The translations under genes were made by a program, and so were the position numbers. DNA of 64,000 nt from Shinella sp032095155. Lineage in GTDB: Bacteria > Pseudomonadota > Alphaproteobacteria > Rhizobiales > Rhizobiaceae. The notes beneath the pieces were generated by a model. That model ran no database searches. It worked only from the letters and a program-made list of their open reading frames with translations, and had not been told where the DNA came from. Positions 18,953 to 26,567 of this stretch are shown piece after piece (position 1 is the stretch's first letter; each line of letters opens with the position of its first letter). The stretch spans positions 99,684 through 163,683 of the forward strand of contig NZ_JBLZPK010000024.1 of the NCBI RefSeq assembly GCF_049199905.1. The letters run 5' to 3'.

Positions 18953-20680
18953 ATGAAGAAAGTGCTGATTGCCAATCGTGGTGAAATCGCCGTGCGCATC
19001 CTGCGCGCCTGCCGGGATTACGGGCTGCAATCCGTCGCCGTCTATGTCGATCCGGATGCCGATGCGCTCTTCGTGCGCCTGGCTGACGAAGCCTACGGAC
19101 TTGACGGCGTGCGCCCAGCGGAAACCTATCTCGATATCGACAAGCTGATCGCTGTCGCCAAACGCTCCGGTGCGGATGCCGTGCATCCCGGCTACGGCTT
19201 TCTGTCGGAAAACGCCCGGTTCGCCAAGGCGGTGCAGGAGGCCGGCCTGACCTGGATCGGCCCCGATCCCGACGTCATCGTGGCGCTTGGCGACAAGGTC
19301 GAGGCGCGGCGCATCGCGCAGAGCGTCGGGGCACCGTTGGTGGCCGGCAGCGACGGTCCGGTGTCTTCGGCGGCGGAAGTGATCGCCTTTGCGGAACAAC
19401 ATGGCCTGCCGGTTGCCATCAAGGCCGCGCATGGCGGCGGCGGACGCGGCATCAAGGTCGCCTGGAAAATGGAGGAGGTCGCCGATCTCTACGAGTCCGC
19501 CGTGCGCGAGGCGACCGTTGCCTTCGGCCGCGGCGAATGTTTCCTTGAGCGTTTCCTCGATCGTCCGCGCCATATCGAGGCGCAGGTCATCGCCGACAAG
19601 CACGGTAATGTGCTGGTTCTCGGCACCCGCGATTGCTCGGCGCAGCGCCGCAACCAGAAGCTCATCGAGGAGGCGCCGGCACCCTTCCTCTCGCCCGAAC
19701 AGCGCGAGCGGATCCACGCCGCCGCCAAGGCGATCTGTTCGGCGGCCGGCTATTCCGGTGCCGGCACGGTGGAGTTCCTGCTCGGCGTCGACGGCACGAT
19801 CTCCTTCCTCGAGGTCAACACGCGCCTGCAGGTGGAGCATCCCGTCACCGAGGAGACGACGGGCATCGACCTCGTCATCGAGCAGTTCCGCGTCGCCGAG
19901 GGCCAGCGTCTGACGCTCCTCGAAACGCCCGCGCCGCGCGGCCACTCCATCGAGTTCCGCATCAATGCCGAAGACCCCGGCCGCGGCTTCCTGCCGACGC
20001 CGGGTGCGATCACCGCCTTCGAGCCGCCCTCCGGCCCCGGTGTGCGCCTGGACAGCGGCGTCGTCACCGGCTCCACCATTCCCGGCGTCTTCGATTCGCT
20101 GATGGCCAAGCTCGTCGTGACCGGCGCCACCCGCGAGGAGGCGCTGCGCCGTGCCCGCCGGGCGCTGAAGGAATTCCGTATCGAGGGTGTCGCGACCGTC
20201 CTGCCGTTCCACCGCGCTGCCATCGACACCGAGGATTTCATCGGGACCGATGGCTTCAAGGTGCACACCCGCTGGATCGAGACCGACTTCGCCGCCATGC
20301 CGGAGGCTATGGCTCGGCCGGAGCCCGCTTCCGACCCGACGCTGATCCGCACCCATCTCGAAATCGACGGCAAGCGCGTGTCGCTGGCGTTGCCGAGTCT
20401 GCTTCTTGCCGGTCTCGGCGCAGTTGGGCATGGCGGCGTCACCGTCGGCAGCGGCAAGCCGGCCGCCGAGGATGGCATCGTGGCTCCGGTCTCGGGCACG
20501 TTGCAGGCCTTCAAGATCGCCGATGGCGCGATGGTTGCCGAGGGTGAGCTGGTCGCCGTCATGGAGGCGATGAAGATGGAGACGCAGATGCTCGCCCCCA
20601 AGGCCGGCCGTCTGCGCCTCAGCGTCAAGGAAGGCGATTATCTTCAGGCCGGCGATACGCTGATGGTCTTCGAGGACTGA
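18953..20680 (+). CDS. Biotin carboxylase with C-terminal biotinyl domain
   Basis: A 575-residue protein. Residues 1-445 or so form a biotin carboxylase: an N-terminal KKVLIANRGEIAVRI, ATP-grasp glycine loop AHGGGGRGIK and EVNTRLQVEHPVTE. The last 75 residues or so form a biotinyl carrier domain with the biotinylation motif EAMKMET. An acetyl-CoA carboxylase AccC normally lacks the carrier, and acyl-CoA carboxylase alpha subunits are longer (about 650 aa). It is nine bases behind PxpBC in the same operon, so it probably supplies carboxybiotin to the PxpBC-type carboxyltransferase. No acyl-CoA carboxyltransferase gene lies nearby. Confidence 0.92.
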   Translation: MKKVLIANRGEIAVRILRACRDYGLQSVAVYVDPDADALFVRLADEAYGLDGVRPAETYLDIDKLIAVAKRSGADAVHPGYGFLSENARFAKAVQEAGLTWIGPDPDVIVALGDKVEARRIAQSVGAPLVAGSDGPVSSAAEVIAFAEQHGLPVAIKAAHGGGGRGIKVAWKMEEVADLYESAVREATVAFGRGECFLERFLDRPRHIEAQVIADKHGNVLVLGTRDCSAQRRNQKLIEEAPAPFLSPEQRERIHAAAKAICSAAGYSGAGTVEFLLGVDGTISFLEVNTRLQVEHPVTEETTGIDLVIEQFRVAEGQRLTLLETPAPRGHSIEFRINAEDPGRGFLPTPGAITAFEPPSGPGVRLDSGVVTGSTIPGVFDSLMAKLVVTGATREEALRRARRALKEFRIEGVATVLPFHRAAIDTEDFIGTDGFKVHTRWIETDFAAMPEAMARPEPASDPTLIRTHLEIDGKRVSLALPSLLLAGLGAVGHGGVTVGSGKPAAEDGIVAPVSGTLQAFKIADGAMVAEGELVAVMEAMKMETQMLAPKAGRLRLSVKEGDYLQAGDTLMVFED

Positions 20681-20688
20681 TCGCCCAT

Positions 20689-20715
20689 CCCAAATGGGAC
20701 ATTGACCCGAATGGG
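20689..20715. promoter_or_regulatory. Tandem CCCRAATGGG boxes upstream of agmatine deiminase
   Basis: CCCAAATGGG (20689-20698) and CCCGAATGGG (20706-20715) are two near-identical imperfect palindromes 17 bp apart. They overlap a possible -35 TTGACC (20702-20707) with a weak -10 CTTAAT (20726-20731). The arrangement suggests a two-site operator for an unidentified regulator. Confidence 0.45.
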
Positions 20716-20731
20716 CTGTGCTTGCCTTAAT

Positions 20732-20755
20732 CCCCCTAGATTTTTCATCTGGGGG
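20732..20755 (+). promoter_or_regulatory. Stem-loop covering the agmatine deiminase ribosome binding site
   Basis: CCCCC (20732-20736) and AGA (20738-20740) pair with TCT (20748-20750) and GGGGG (20751-20755), enclosing a TTTTTCA loop. The G-run is the Shine-Dalgarno sequence of the ATG at 20760, so this fold would block initiation. It only works if transcription starts at or before about 20730. Confidence 0.5.
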
Positions 20756-20759
20756 ACAC

Positions 20760-21872
20760 ATGGTACGCACGCTTCAAAGCACGCCGAAGACCGATGGTTT
20801 TCGCGCGCCGGGAGAATTCGAGCCGAAGGCCGGCTGCTGGCTGATCTGGCCGGAACGGCCCGATACCTGGCGGCTCGGCGCCAAGCCGGCGCAGAAACTG
20901 TTTGCGCGGGTCGCGGCGGCGATTGCCGAGAGTGAGCCGGTCACCATCGCCGTCTCGTCGCGCCAGTGGCTCAACGCTCGCGCCATGCTGCCGGAGAACG
21001 TGCGCCTCGTCGAAATGTCGACGGACGATTCCTGGCTGCGCGACAGCGGCCCGAACTTCGTCATCAACGACCACGGCGCGGTGCGCGGCGTCGACTGGAC
21101 CTTCAACGCCTATGGCGGCAATGACGGCGGCCTCTATGCGCCGTGGAACCTCGACGACCTCGCCGCCCGCAAGGTGCTGGAAACCGAGAATATGGACCGC
21201 TACCGCTCGAAGCTGATCGCCGAGGGCGGCGGCCTGCAATGCGACGGGCAGGGCACGCTGATCACCACGGAACAGTGCCTGCTGAACCGCAACCGCAACG
21301 GTCACCTCGGCAAGGCCGAGGTGGAAAAGCAGCTTTCGGACTATCTCGGCCTCGAACACGTCATCTGGCTGCCGCGTGGCTTCTGCTTCGACGAGACGGA
21401 CGGCCATGTCGACGACGTCTGCTGCTTCGTGCGGCCCGGTGTCGTGGCGATGAGCTGGACGGAAGACCGCGACGATCCGCAATACGAGATCGTGCGCGAG
21501 GTGGAGGACGTGCTGCGCTCGGCCCGCGATGCGCGCGGCCGGTCGCTGGAGGTGCACCGCATCCTGCATCCGCGCCCGATCGAGATGACGGCCGAGGAGG
21601 CCGAAAGCGTCGATCAGGTCGACAGCACCTGGGCACGTCCCGCCGGCAACCGCATCGCGGCCACCTATATCAACTATTATCCCGGCAATTCCGCCGTTGT
21701 CGTGCCGCAGTTCGACGACGAGAAGCTCGACCTTGCCGCCAAGGCCAAGCTCGCCGAACTCTTCCCCGAGCACCGCATCACCGGCATCGAGAATTCCCGT
21801 GAAATCCTGCTCGGCGGCGGCAATGTCGCCTGCATCACCCTGCCGGTCTATGCCGGCCAGACGAAAGCCTGA
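20760..21872 (+). CDS. aguA: Agmatine deiminase
   Basis: A 370-residue cytoplasmic enzyme of the peptidyl-arginine/agmatine deiminase family, converting agmatine to N-carbamoylputrescine and ammonia. It shows PERPDTWRLGAKPAQ near the N-terminus, DDSWLRDSGP (Asp), the EGGGLQCDGQGTL block, DETDGHVDD (His) and the catalytic Cys358 in GGGNVACIT. The ATG at 20760 with GGGGGA is chosen over one 14 codons upstream, which lies inside the hairpin region. No N-carbamoylputrescine amidase is in the window. The putrescine-type binding protein follows after ten bases. Confidence 0.95.
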   Translation: MVRTLQSTPKTDGFRAPGEFEPKAGCWLIWPERPDTWRLGAKPAQKLFARVAAAIAESEPVTIAVSSRQWLNARAMLPENVRLVEMSTDDSWLRDSGPNFVINDHGAVRGVDWTFNAYGGNDGGLYAPWNLDDLAARKVLETENMDRYRSKLIAEGGGLQCDGQGTLITTEQCLLNRNRNGHLGKAEVEKQLSDYLGLEHVIWLPRGFCFDETDGHVDDVCCFVRPGVVAMSWTEDRDDPQYEIVREVEDVLRSARDARGRSLEVHRILHPRPIEMTAEEAESVDQVDSTWARPAGNRIAATYINYYPGNSAVVVPQFDDEKLDLAAKAKLAELFPEHRITGIENSREILLGGGNVACITLPVYAGQTKA

Positions 21873-21882
21873 GGAGAAGACC

Positions 21883-22977
21883 ATGCGCAAGACTGCTCTC
21901 GTCTCGGCCCTCGCTCTGCTCGCCGCCATGGGCGGCGCGCGGGCGCAGGAGGAAAAGGTCGTCAACGTCTATAACTGGTCGGATTACATCGCGCCGGATA
22001 CCGCTGAGAAATTCGAGAAGGAAACCGGCATCCGCGTCGTTTACGACGTCTATGACGGCAACGAGGTGCTGGAAACCAAGATGCTGACCGGCGGCTCGGG
22101 CTACGATGTCGTCTACCCCTCGGCCTATCCGTTCTTGAAGAACCAGGTGAAGGCCGGCGCCTTCCAGCCGCTCGACAAGGCGAAGCTCGGCAATATCGGC
22201 AAGCTCGATCCGCAGGCGCTGTCGCTGATTTCGGGCGCCGACCCCGACAATCTCCATGCCGCGCCCTACATGTCCGTCACCGACGGCATCGGCTACAATA
22301 TCGCGGCGGTGAAAGAGCGCATGCCCGACGCGCCGGTCGACAGTTTCGCCATGGTCTTCGATCCCGCGATCGTCGAGAAATTCGCCGATTGCGGCGTCGC
22401 CATGCTCGATGCGCCCGCCGAAATCATCCCGATGGCGATGAACTATCTCGGCATCGATCCGCATTCGACGAACCCGGACGATATCGCCAAGGCGGAAGAG
22501 CTGCTCATGAAGGTTCGCCCGCACATCCGCTACTTCCATTCCTCGCGTTATATCAACGACCTCGCCAATGGCGATATCTGCGTCGTGCTCGGCTGGTCGG
22601 GCGATATCCTGCAGGCGAAGGCCCGCGCCGCCGAAAGCGAGAAGAAGCTGGAGATCGCCTATGCCATCCCGAAGGAGGGCACCCTGATCAACTTCGACAC
22701 CATGGCCGTGCCGAAGGACGCACCGCATCCGGAAAACGCGCTCGCCTGGATCGATTTCAACATGCGGCCGGAGATTGCGGCGGCCAATTCCAGCTATGTC
22801 TCCTATGCCAATCCGATCCCGGAATCGCTGCCGCTGATGGATCAGGCCGTGGCGAAGGATCCCGGCGTCTTCCCGCCCGATGACGTCAAGGCAAAGCTCT
22901 TCGTGGTGGAAACGAGCGACGCGAAGCTGCTTCGCTTGCAGAACCGTCTGTGGACGCGAGTGGTCTCAGGGCAGTGA
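21883..22977 (+). CDS. Periplasmic putrescine/polyamine-binding protein (PotF family)
   Basis: A 364-residue secreted solute-binding protein. A Sec signal peptide (MRKTALVSALALLAAMGGARA, residues 1-21) precedes VVNVYNWSDYIAPDT, the typical PotD/PotF opening. GGSGYDVVYPSAYPF and VLGWSGDILQA are further family segments. GAGGAGA precedes the ATG. Placement directly after agmatine deiminase implies binding of agmatine or putrescine. No permease or ATPase genes follow, so it must share a transporter encoded elsewhere, possibly the Pot-type system at 34424-37229. Confidence 0.93.
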   Translation: MRKTALVSALALLAAMGGARAQEEKVVNVYNWSDYIAPDTAEKFEKETGIRVVYDVYDGNEVLETKMLTGGSGYDVVYPSAYPFLKNQVKAGAFQPLDKAKLGNIGKLDPQALSLISGADPDNLHAAPYMSVTDGIGYNIAAVKERMPDAPVDSFAMVFDPAIVEKFADCGVAMLDAPAEIIPMAMNYLGIDPHSTNPDDIAKAEELLMKVRPHIRYFHSSRYINDLANGDICVVLGWSGDILQAKARAAESEKKLEIAYAIPKEGTLINFDTMAVPKDAPHPENALAWIDFNMRPEIAAANSSYVSYANPIPESLPLMDQAVAKDPGVFPPDDVKAKLFVVETSDAKLLRLQNRLWTRVVSGQ

Positions 22978-23727
22978 GGGCAGCGCGCGGCCGCCGTCGC
23001 GTGCGGCGGCCATCAGCTCGACCTGCGAGTGGATGCCGAGCTTGCGATAGACCGTCTTGATGTGGTTGCGCACCGTGCCGGGCGAGATGGAGAGGTCACG
23101 CGAAATGGTTTTCGCGCAGCCGCCGTCGATGAGGAGGAGCGCAATCTGGCGCTCCCGTGCGCTGAGCTCGCCAAGCGACAGCGAGCTTTCGCCCGGCGGC
23201 CGCCATTTCCGCCACAGACGCTCCAGCACCAGGCGGGTCGCCTCGGCGGTGGCTTCAGCCATCGCCACATCCTCGGCGCCGAAGGGCCGGGCGCCGCGGC
23301 GGCGCAGATAGGTGACGAAGCCCGCGGCATTGCGATCGAAATTGAAGACGCCGGTGATCTCGTCGAAACTGCCCGAGGGCTCGTAGAAATCCCGGTAATA
23401 GGCGCTTGTGTGGAAGTCGCCCTTGTCGAGCGCCGAAAGCGGTAGCAGAAAATCCTGCCGCGAGCCGGCGAACCGGCGGAAGAACGGGTCCTGCTGGTAT
23501 TTGCGCGTGTCGTAATTGTGGTTCCAGTTGTCCGGATCGCGCTCGTAGATGGTGATCGAGGCGCTGTCGCGCAGATAGAGGCCGATATAGACCTGATCGG
23601 AGGCGATGATACCGCGCGCGCCGGCCGTGAAATGCGCCGAAATATCTTCGGGCAAGGTGGCGCTGACAGCAGAGGCGATGCCGCTGCTCCAGCGCTGGAG
23701 CTGTTCGAAGGTGAGGTTCGGGCGCAT
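22966..23727 (-). CDS. LuxR-type transcriptional regulator
   Basis: A 253-residue protein with a C-terminal LuxR/GerE DNA-binding domain (about residues 185-245: LSARERQIALLLIDGGCAKTISRDLSISPGTVRNHIKTVYRKLGI contains the usual helix pair). The N-terminal part of about 180 residues looks like a GAF/PAS-type sensor rather than an acyl-homoserine-lactone domain, and no luxI gene is present. Its 3' end overlaps the convergent binding-protein gene by 12 bp. It may regulate the polyamine genes or the nadE operon 64 bp upstream on the same strand. Confidence 0.85.
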   Translation of the reverse strand: MRPNLTFEQLQRWSSGIASAVSATLPEDISAHFTAGARGIIASDQVYIGLYLRDSASITIYERDPDNWNHNYDTRKYQQDPFFRRFAGSRQDFLLPLSALDKGDFHTSAYYRDFYEPSGSFDEITGVFNFDRNAAGFVTYLRRRGARPFGAEDVAMAEATAEATRLVLERLWRKWRPPGESSLSLGELSARERQIALLLIDGGCAKTISRDLSISPGTVRNHIKTVYRKLGIHSQVELMAAARDGGRALPSLP

Positions 23728-23791
23728 GGCGACAGGATAGACGGGGCGGCCGGGAATTCAAGCGGGCCTATCCGAAGGGTCGGGGTGGCCG

Positions 23792-24772
23792 TCAGTTCAC
23801 TCCATCCATGACGAGCGGTGCGCAATGCAGGTAGCGGGCAACTTTTCGTTTCGCGGCAATATCCGTCCAGACCAGCTCGACCTGGCTTGAGCTGAGGCCC
23901 GTCGCTACCGCGACCGTGTCGGCCGGCAGTCCATGGTTCAACCCGTAGAGGCATATATCCATCTTGTCGTAGGGCAGGGCGAAGTAGAACTCCTCCTGCG
24001 TCTGCGGCAGGGAATAGGTGTCCGTCGTCGGCGGTCGCGCGAGGATTTCCGAGGGAACGCCGAGATAGGCGGCGAGCTGATAGACCTGCGACTTGTAGAG
24101 ATGGGCGATCGGCTTGATATCGGCTGCGCCGTCGCCGTTCTTCACGAAGAAGCCCTGGTCGTATTCCAGCCGGTTCGGCGTGCCGAGCACGGCGAAATTC
24201 AGCCGGTCGGCATGGTAATATTCGAGTTGCTTGCGGCTGCGCTGCTTCATGTTCGTCGCCGCGACGATGCCGAGATAGGCGCTGGCCGGCAGGCGCACCT
24301 TGCGCATCTCGCCCTCCGGCGTGCGCACGACGAGCGAGGAAATATTGTAGCCGCCCGTCGTCATCGTGCTGTCGAAGACGATCTTGGAGGCCCAGCCGTC
24401 GCCGTAGTCAGGCACGGCCTCGCGGATGGCGGCGTCGCGTCGTTCATAGCAGCCCATGGCGGCAAGCGCCGGGCCGATGTCTTCGAGCGTGCTGTCGATG
24501 CCGAAGGTTTCGGCAACGGCGCGCCCGAGCCGCAGGCTTTCCGGATCGGAATCGTTTTCCGGCATATAGAGGGCAAAGACGTTCTTCGCGCCGAGCGCCT
24601 TGGCGGCGAGAGCTGCGCACAGGCTGGAATCGATACCGCCCGAAAGGCCGAGCACCAGCCCGCGTTTGCGCAGATCGGTCCGCAGCTTCTCGCGCAGCCA
24701 TTGCGAGATGCGCTCCACCTCGACGGCGGGATCGAGCACGAGCGGGGCGAAGGCGGGCGTATGGGACATCAT
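23792..24772 (-). CDS. nadE: Ammonia-dependent NAD synthetase homologue (NadE)
   Basis: A 326-residue N-type ATP pyrophosphatase. The PP-loop GLSGGIDSSLCAALA lies at about residues 43-57, and the NaAD/ATP-binding GTPNRLEYDQGFFVKNGDGAADIKPI block toward the C-terminus (LGTPNRLEY, KNGDGAADI) is conserved. There is no glutaminase domain, so free ammonia would be the nitrogen donor. It is longer than the E. coli enzyme and is the last gene of the GNAT-asnB-ACP-ligase operon; its start overlaps the ligase stop. It may make NAD, or it may have been recruited to amidate a carrier-bound acid in this cluster. Confidence 0.88.
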   Translation of the reverse strand: MMSHTPAFAPLVLDPAVEVERISQWLREKLRTDLRKRGLVLGLSGGIDSSLCAALAAKALGAKNVFALYMPENDSDPESLRLGRAVAETFGIDSTLEDIGPALAAMGCYERRDAAIREAVPDYGDGWASKIVFDSTMTTGGYNISSLVVRTPEGEMRKVRLPASAYLGIVAATNMKQRSRKQLEYYHADRLNFAVLGTPNRLEYDQGFFVKNGDGAADIKPIAHLYKSQVYQLAAYLGVPSEILARPPTTDTYSLPQTQEEFYFALPYDKMDICLYGLNHGLPADTVAVATGLSSSQVELVWTDIAAKRKVARYLHCAPLVMDGVN

Positions 24773-26289
24773 TTCGATCCTGTCGGGTTGGCGGGCAGGG
24801 CGGCGAGGCGGCGGCTGGCCTTGCCGCTGTCGGTTTTGGGCAGCGCGTCGCGGAATTCGACCGACTTCGGCACCATGTGGTCTTCGAGATGGCGGGCGCA
24901 GAAACGCAGCACCTCGCGCTCGGTGAGGGATGGATCGGAGGCGACGATGACGGCCTTGACGGCTTCGCCGAGCACATCATGCGGCACGCCGACGACGAGC
25001 GCCTCGGCAATGCCGGGCATGCGGCACAGCACCTCCTCCACCGCCTGCGGCGCGACCTTCTCGCCGCGCGACTTGATGATGTCGTCCATGCGGGACACGA
25101 AGGTGAGGTAGCCATCGGCATCGGCGGTGAAGAGATCGCCGGTATGGAGGCGAAGCGTTCCGGTATCGGGGGCAGGACGCAGGGCACGATTTGTGGTGGC
25201 CTCGTTGCGCCAATAGCCGCGCATGACATGCGGTCCTTCGATCACGAGTTCGCCGATCGTGCCGGGCGCAACCACCTCGCCCGTTTCATCCACCACCACG
25301 GCTTTTGTGCCGGGTATGGCGATGCCGACCGAGCCGCGCTTCGCATCGATCTTGTCAGGCGGAAGCCAGGTGGCGCGGGTGCATTCGGTCTGGCCGTACA
25401 TGCAGAAGAGCCTGATATGCGGCAGGAAGGTGCGCAGCCAGTCGAGATGGGCGAGCGGCAGGGGGGCGGCGGCGCTGGTGAGGTAGCGCAGGCTTGCAAA
25501 AAGCGAGGGGTCGAGGTCGCGCGCCTGCATCATCATCGCCGCCATGGCCGGCACGAGCGGGAAACCGGTGACGCGCTCGGCGCGGATCGTCTCGAAGACG
25601 GCCTGCGGGAAGGCGAAGGACTTTTCGATGACCAGCGTCGCGCCTGAGAGCATCGCGGTCACCAACTGGTTGAGTCCGTAACCGAAGGACATCGGCAGCA
25701 CGACGAGGATGATGTCGAAGGCGCTGTTTTCGAGATAGCGGGTGATTGCGCGAGCGGCGGCGTCTAGCGTGTCGTGGCCGTGCATCACGCCCTTCGGCTC
25801 GCCCGTCGAGCCCGAGGTATAGATCAGCGCGGCAAGGTCGGTGTCGGGAAAAGGTTCGGCCGGGACGAAGGGCGCGGCCTCCAGCGCGGAATCGAAGCTA
25901 CCCGCCTCACCGACGACGAGGCGCGGTAGGGCGGCAAGTGCTTGGCAGTCCTCGACGAGCCGTTCCAGGCGGCTTTCGACGATGACGAGCGCCGGCGCGC
26001 AATTGCCGGCGATGGCGGCGAGCCGCTCGGCTTTCGTGGAAGGATTGACCGGGCAGATCGCAGCTCCTGCCATCCACGTCGCGAGGACGGCGACGGCCGT
26101 GCGCCAGCCGTTGTCGAGCAGGATGAGCACACGCTCGCCGCGCCCGGCGCCGTGGTTGTGAAGCGTCGTCGCGAGGCGCCGGGAGAGATCGAGCAGGTGG
26201 TCGTAGCTGAGGCGCACCTCGCCGGAGACGATCGCCGTCTTGGCGCCGTCTTGTGCAGCACTCGCCTCAAGGTAATGCTCGATCCGCAT
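24769..26289 (-). CDS. AMP-dependent acyl-CoA/ACP ligase
   Basis: A 506-residue member of the ANL superfamily. The P-loop LIYTSGSTGEPKGVMHGH, the mid-domain CMYGQTECTRAT, LHTGDLF and the hinge/A10 region DIIKSRGEKVAPQAVEEVL, ending with the catalytic Lys in TDSGKASRR, are all intact. It activates a carboxylate as the adenylate and passes it to a thiol. The acyl carrier protein gene six bases upstream is the obvious acceptor. The acid it loads cannot be read from the sequence. Confidence 0.92.
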   Translation of the reverse strand: MRIEHYLEASAAQDGAKTAIVSGEVRLSYDHLLDLSRRLATTLHNHGAGRGERVLILLDNGWRTAVAVLATWMAGAAICPVNPSTKAERLAAIAGNCAPALVIVESRLERLVEDCQALAALPRLVVGEAGSFDSALEAAPFVPAEPFPDTDLAALIYTSGSTGEPKGVMHGHDTLDAAARAITRYLENSAFDIILVVLPMSFGYGLNQLVTAMLSGATLVIEKSFAFPQAVFETIRAERVTGFPLVPAMAAMMMQARDLDPSLFASLRYLTSAAAPLPLAHLDWLRTFLPHIRLFCMYGQTECTRATWLPPDKIDAKRGSVGIAIPGTKAVVVDETGEVVAPGTIGELVIEGPHVMRGYWRNEATTNRALRPAPDTGTLRLHTGDLFTADADGYLTFVSRMDDIIKSRGEKVAPQAVEEVLCRMPGIAEALVVGVPHDVLGEAVKAVIVASDPSLTEREVLRFCARHLEDHMVPKSVEFRDALPKTDSGKASRRLAALPANPTGSK

Positions 26290-26295
26290 CGCGCC

Positions 26296-26550
26296 TCAGG
26301 CGGCTTGCTTGCGGGCGATGAAGCCGGCAATGCGGTCGATCGTATCGAGGTTGGCGGGCACGATATCGGCATCCGCGACGGAGATGGCGAAGTGCTCCTC
26401 CAGGAAGCCGACCAGTTCGAGGATGCCGGTGGAATCGATCAGGTCGTTGTCGATCAGCGAGAGGTCGGCGGCGAGCGGCTGGCTGTCGTCGCCGAACAGG
26501 AAATTTTCCACGATGAAGGCGCGGATGGCGGTTCTGGTTGCGTCGGACAT
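26296..26550 (-). CDS. Acyl/peptidyl carrier protein
   Basis: An 84-residue carrier protein of the PP-binding family. The phosphopantetheine-attachment Ser is Ser40 in LIDSTGILELV (DST instead of the common DSL). Helices 1 and 3 are predicted around residues 4-18 and 65-80. It lies between the asparagine synthetase and AMP ligase genes with 17 and 6 base gaps. It presumably carries the substrate activated by the ligase. Fatty-acid AcpP is acidic and has the DSLD motif, so this is a dedicated carrier. Confidence 0.9.
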   Translation of the reverse strand: MSDATRTAIRAFIVENFLFGDDSQPLAADLSLIDNDLIDSTGILELVGFLEEHFAISVADADIVPANLDTIDRIAGFIARKQAA

Positions 26551-26567
26551 ATCCGGGATTGCCCTCC

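Noticed and set aside
17585..20770. A very long open frame (over 1000 codons) antisense to the oxoproline genes
   Set aside because: It mirrors strongly coding genes in high-GC DNA, its translation is low-complexity Arg/Ala/Gly/Asp with no domain, and the + strand genes have complete motifs and ribosome binding sites.
22966..23727. Quorum-sensing LuxR with a luxI partner
   Set aside because: No acyl-homoserine-lactone synthase is present and the N-terminal domain does not show the lactone-binding pattern.
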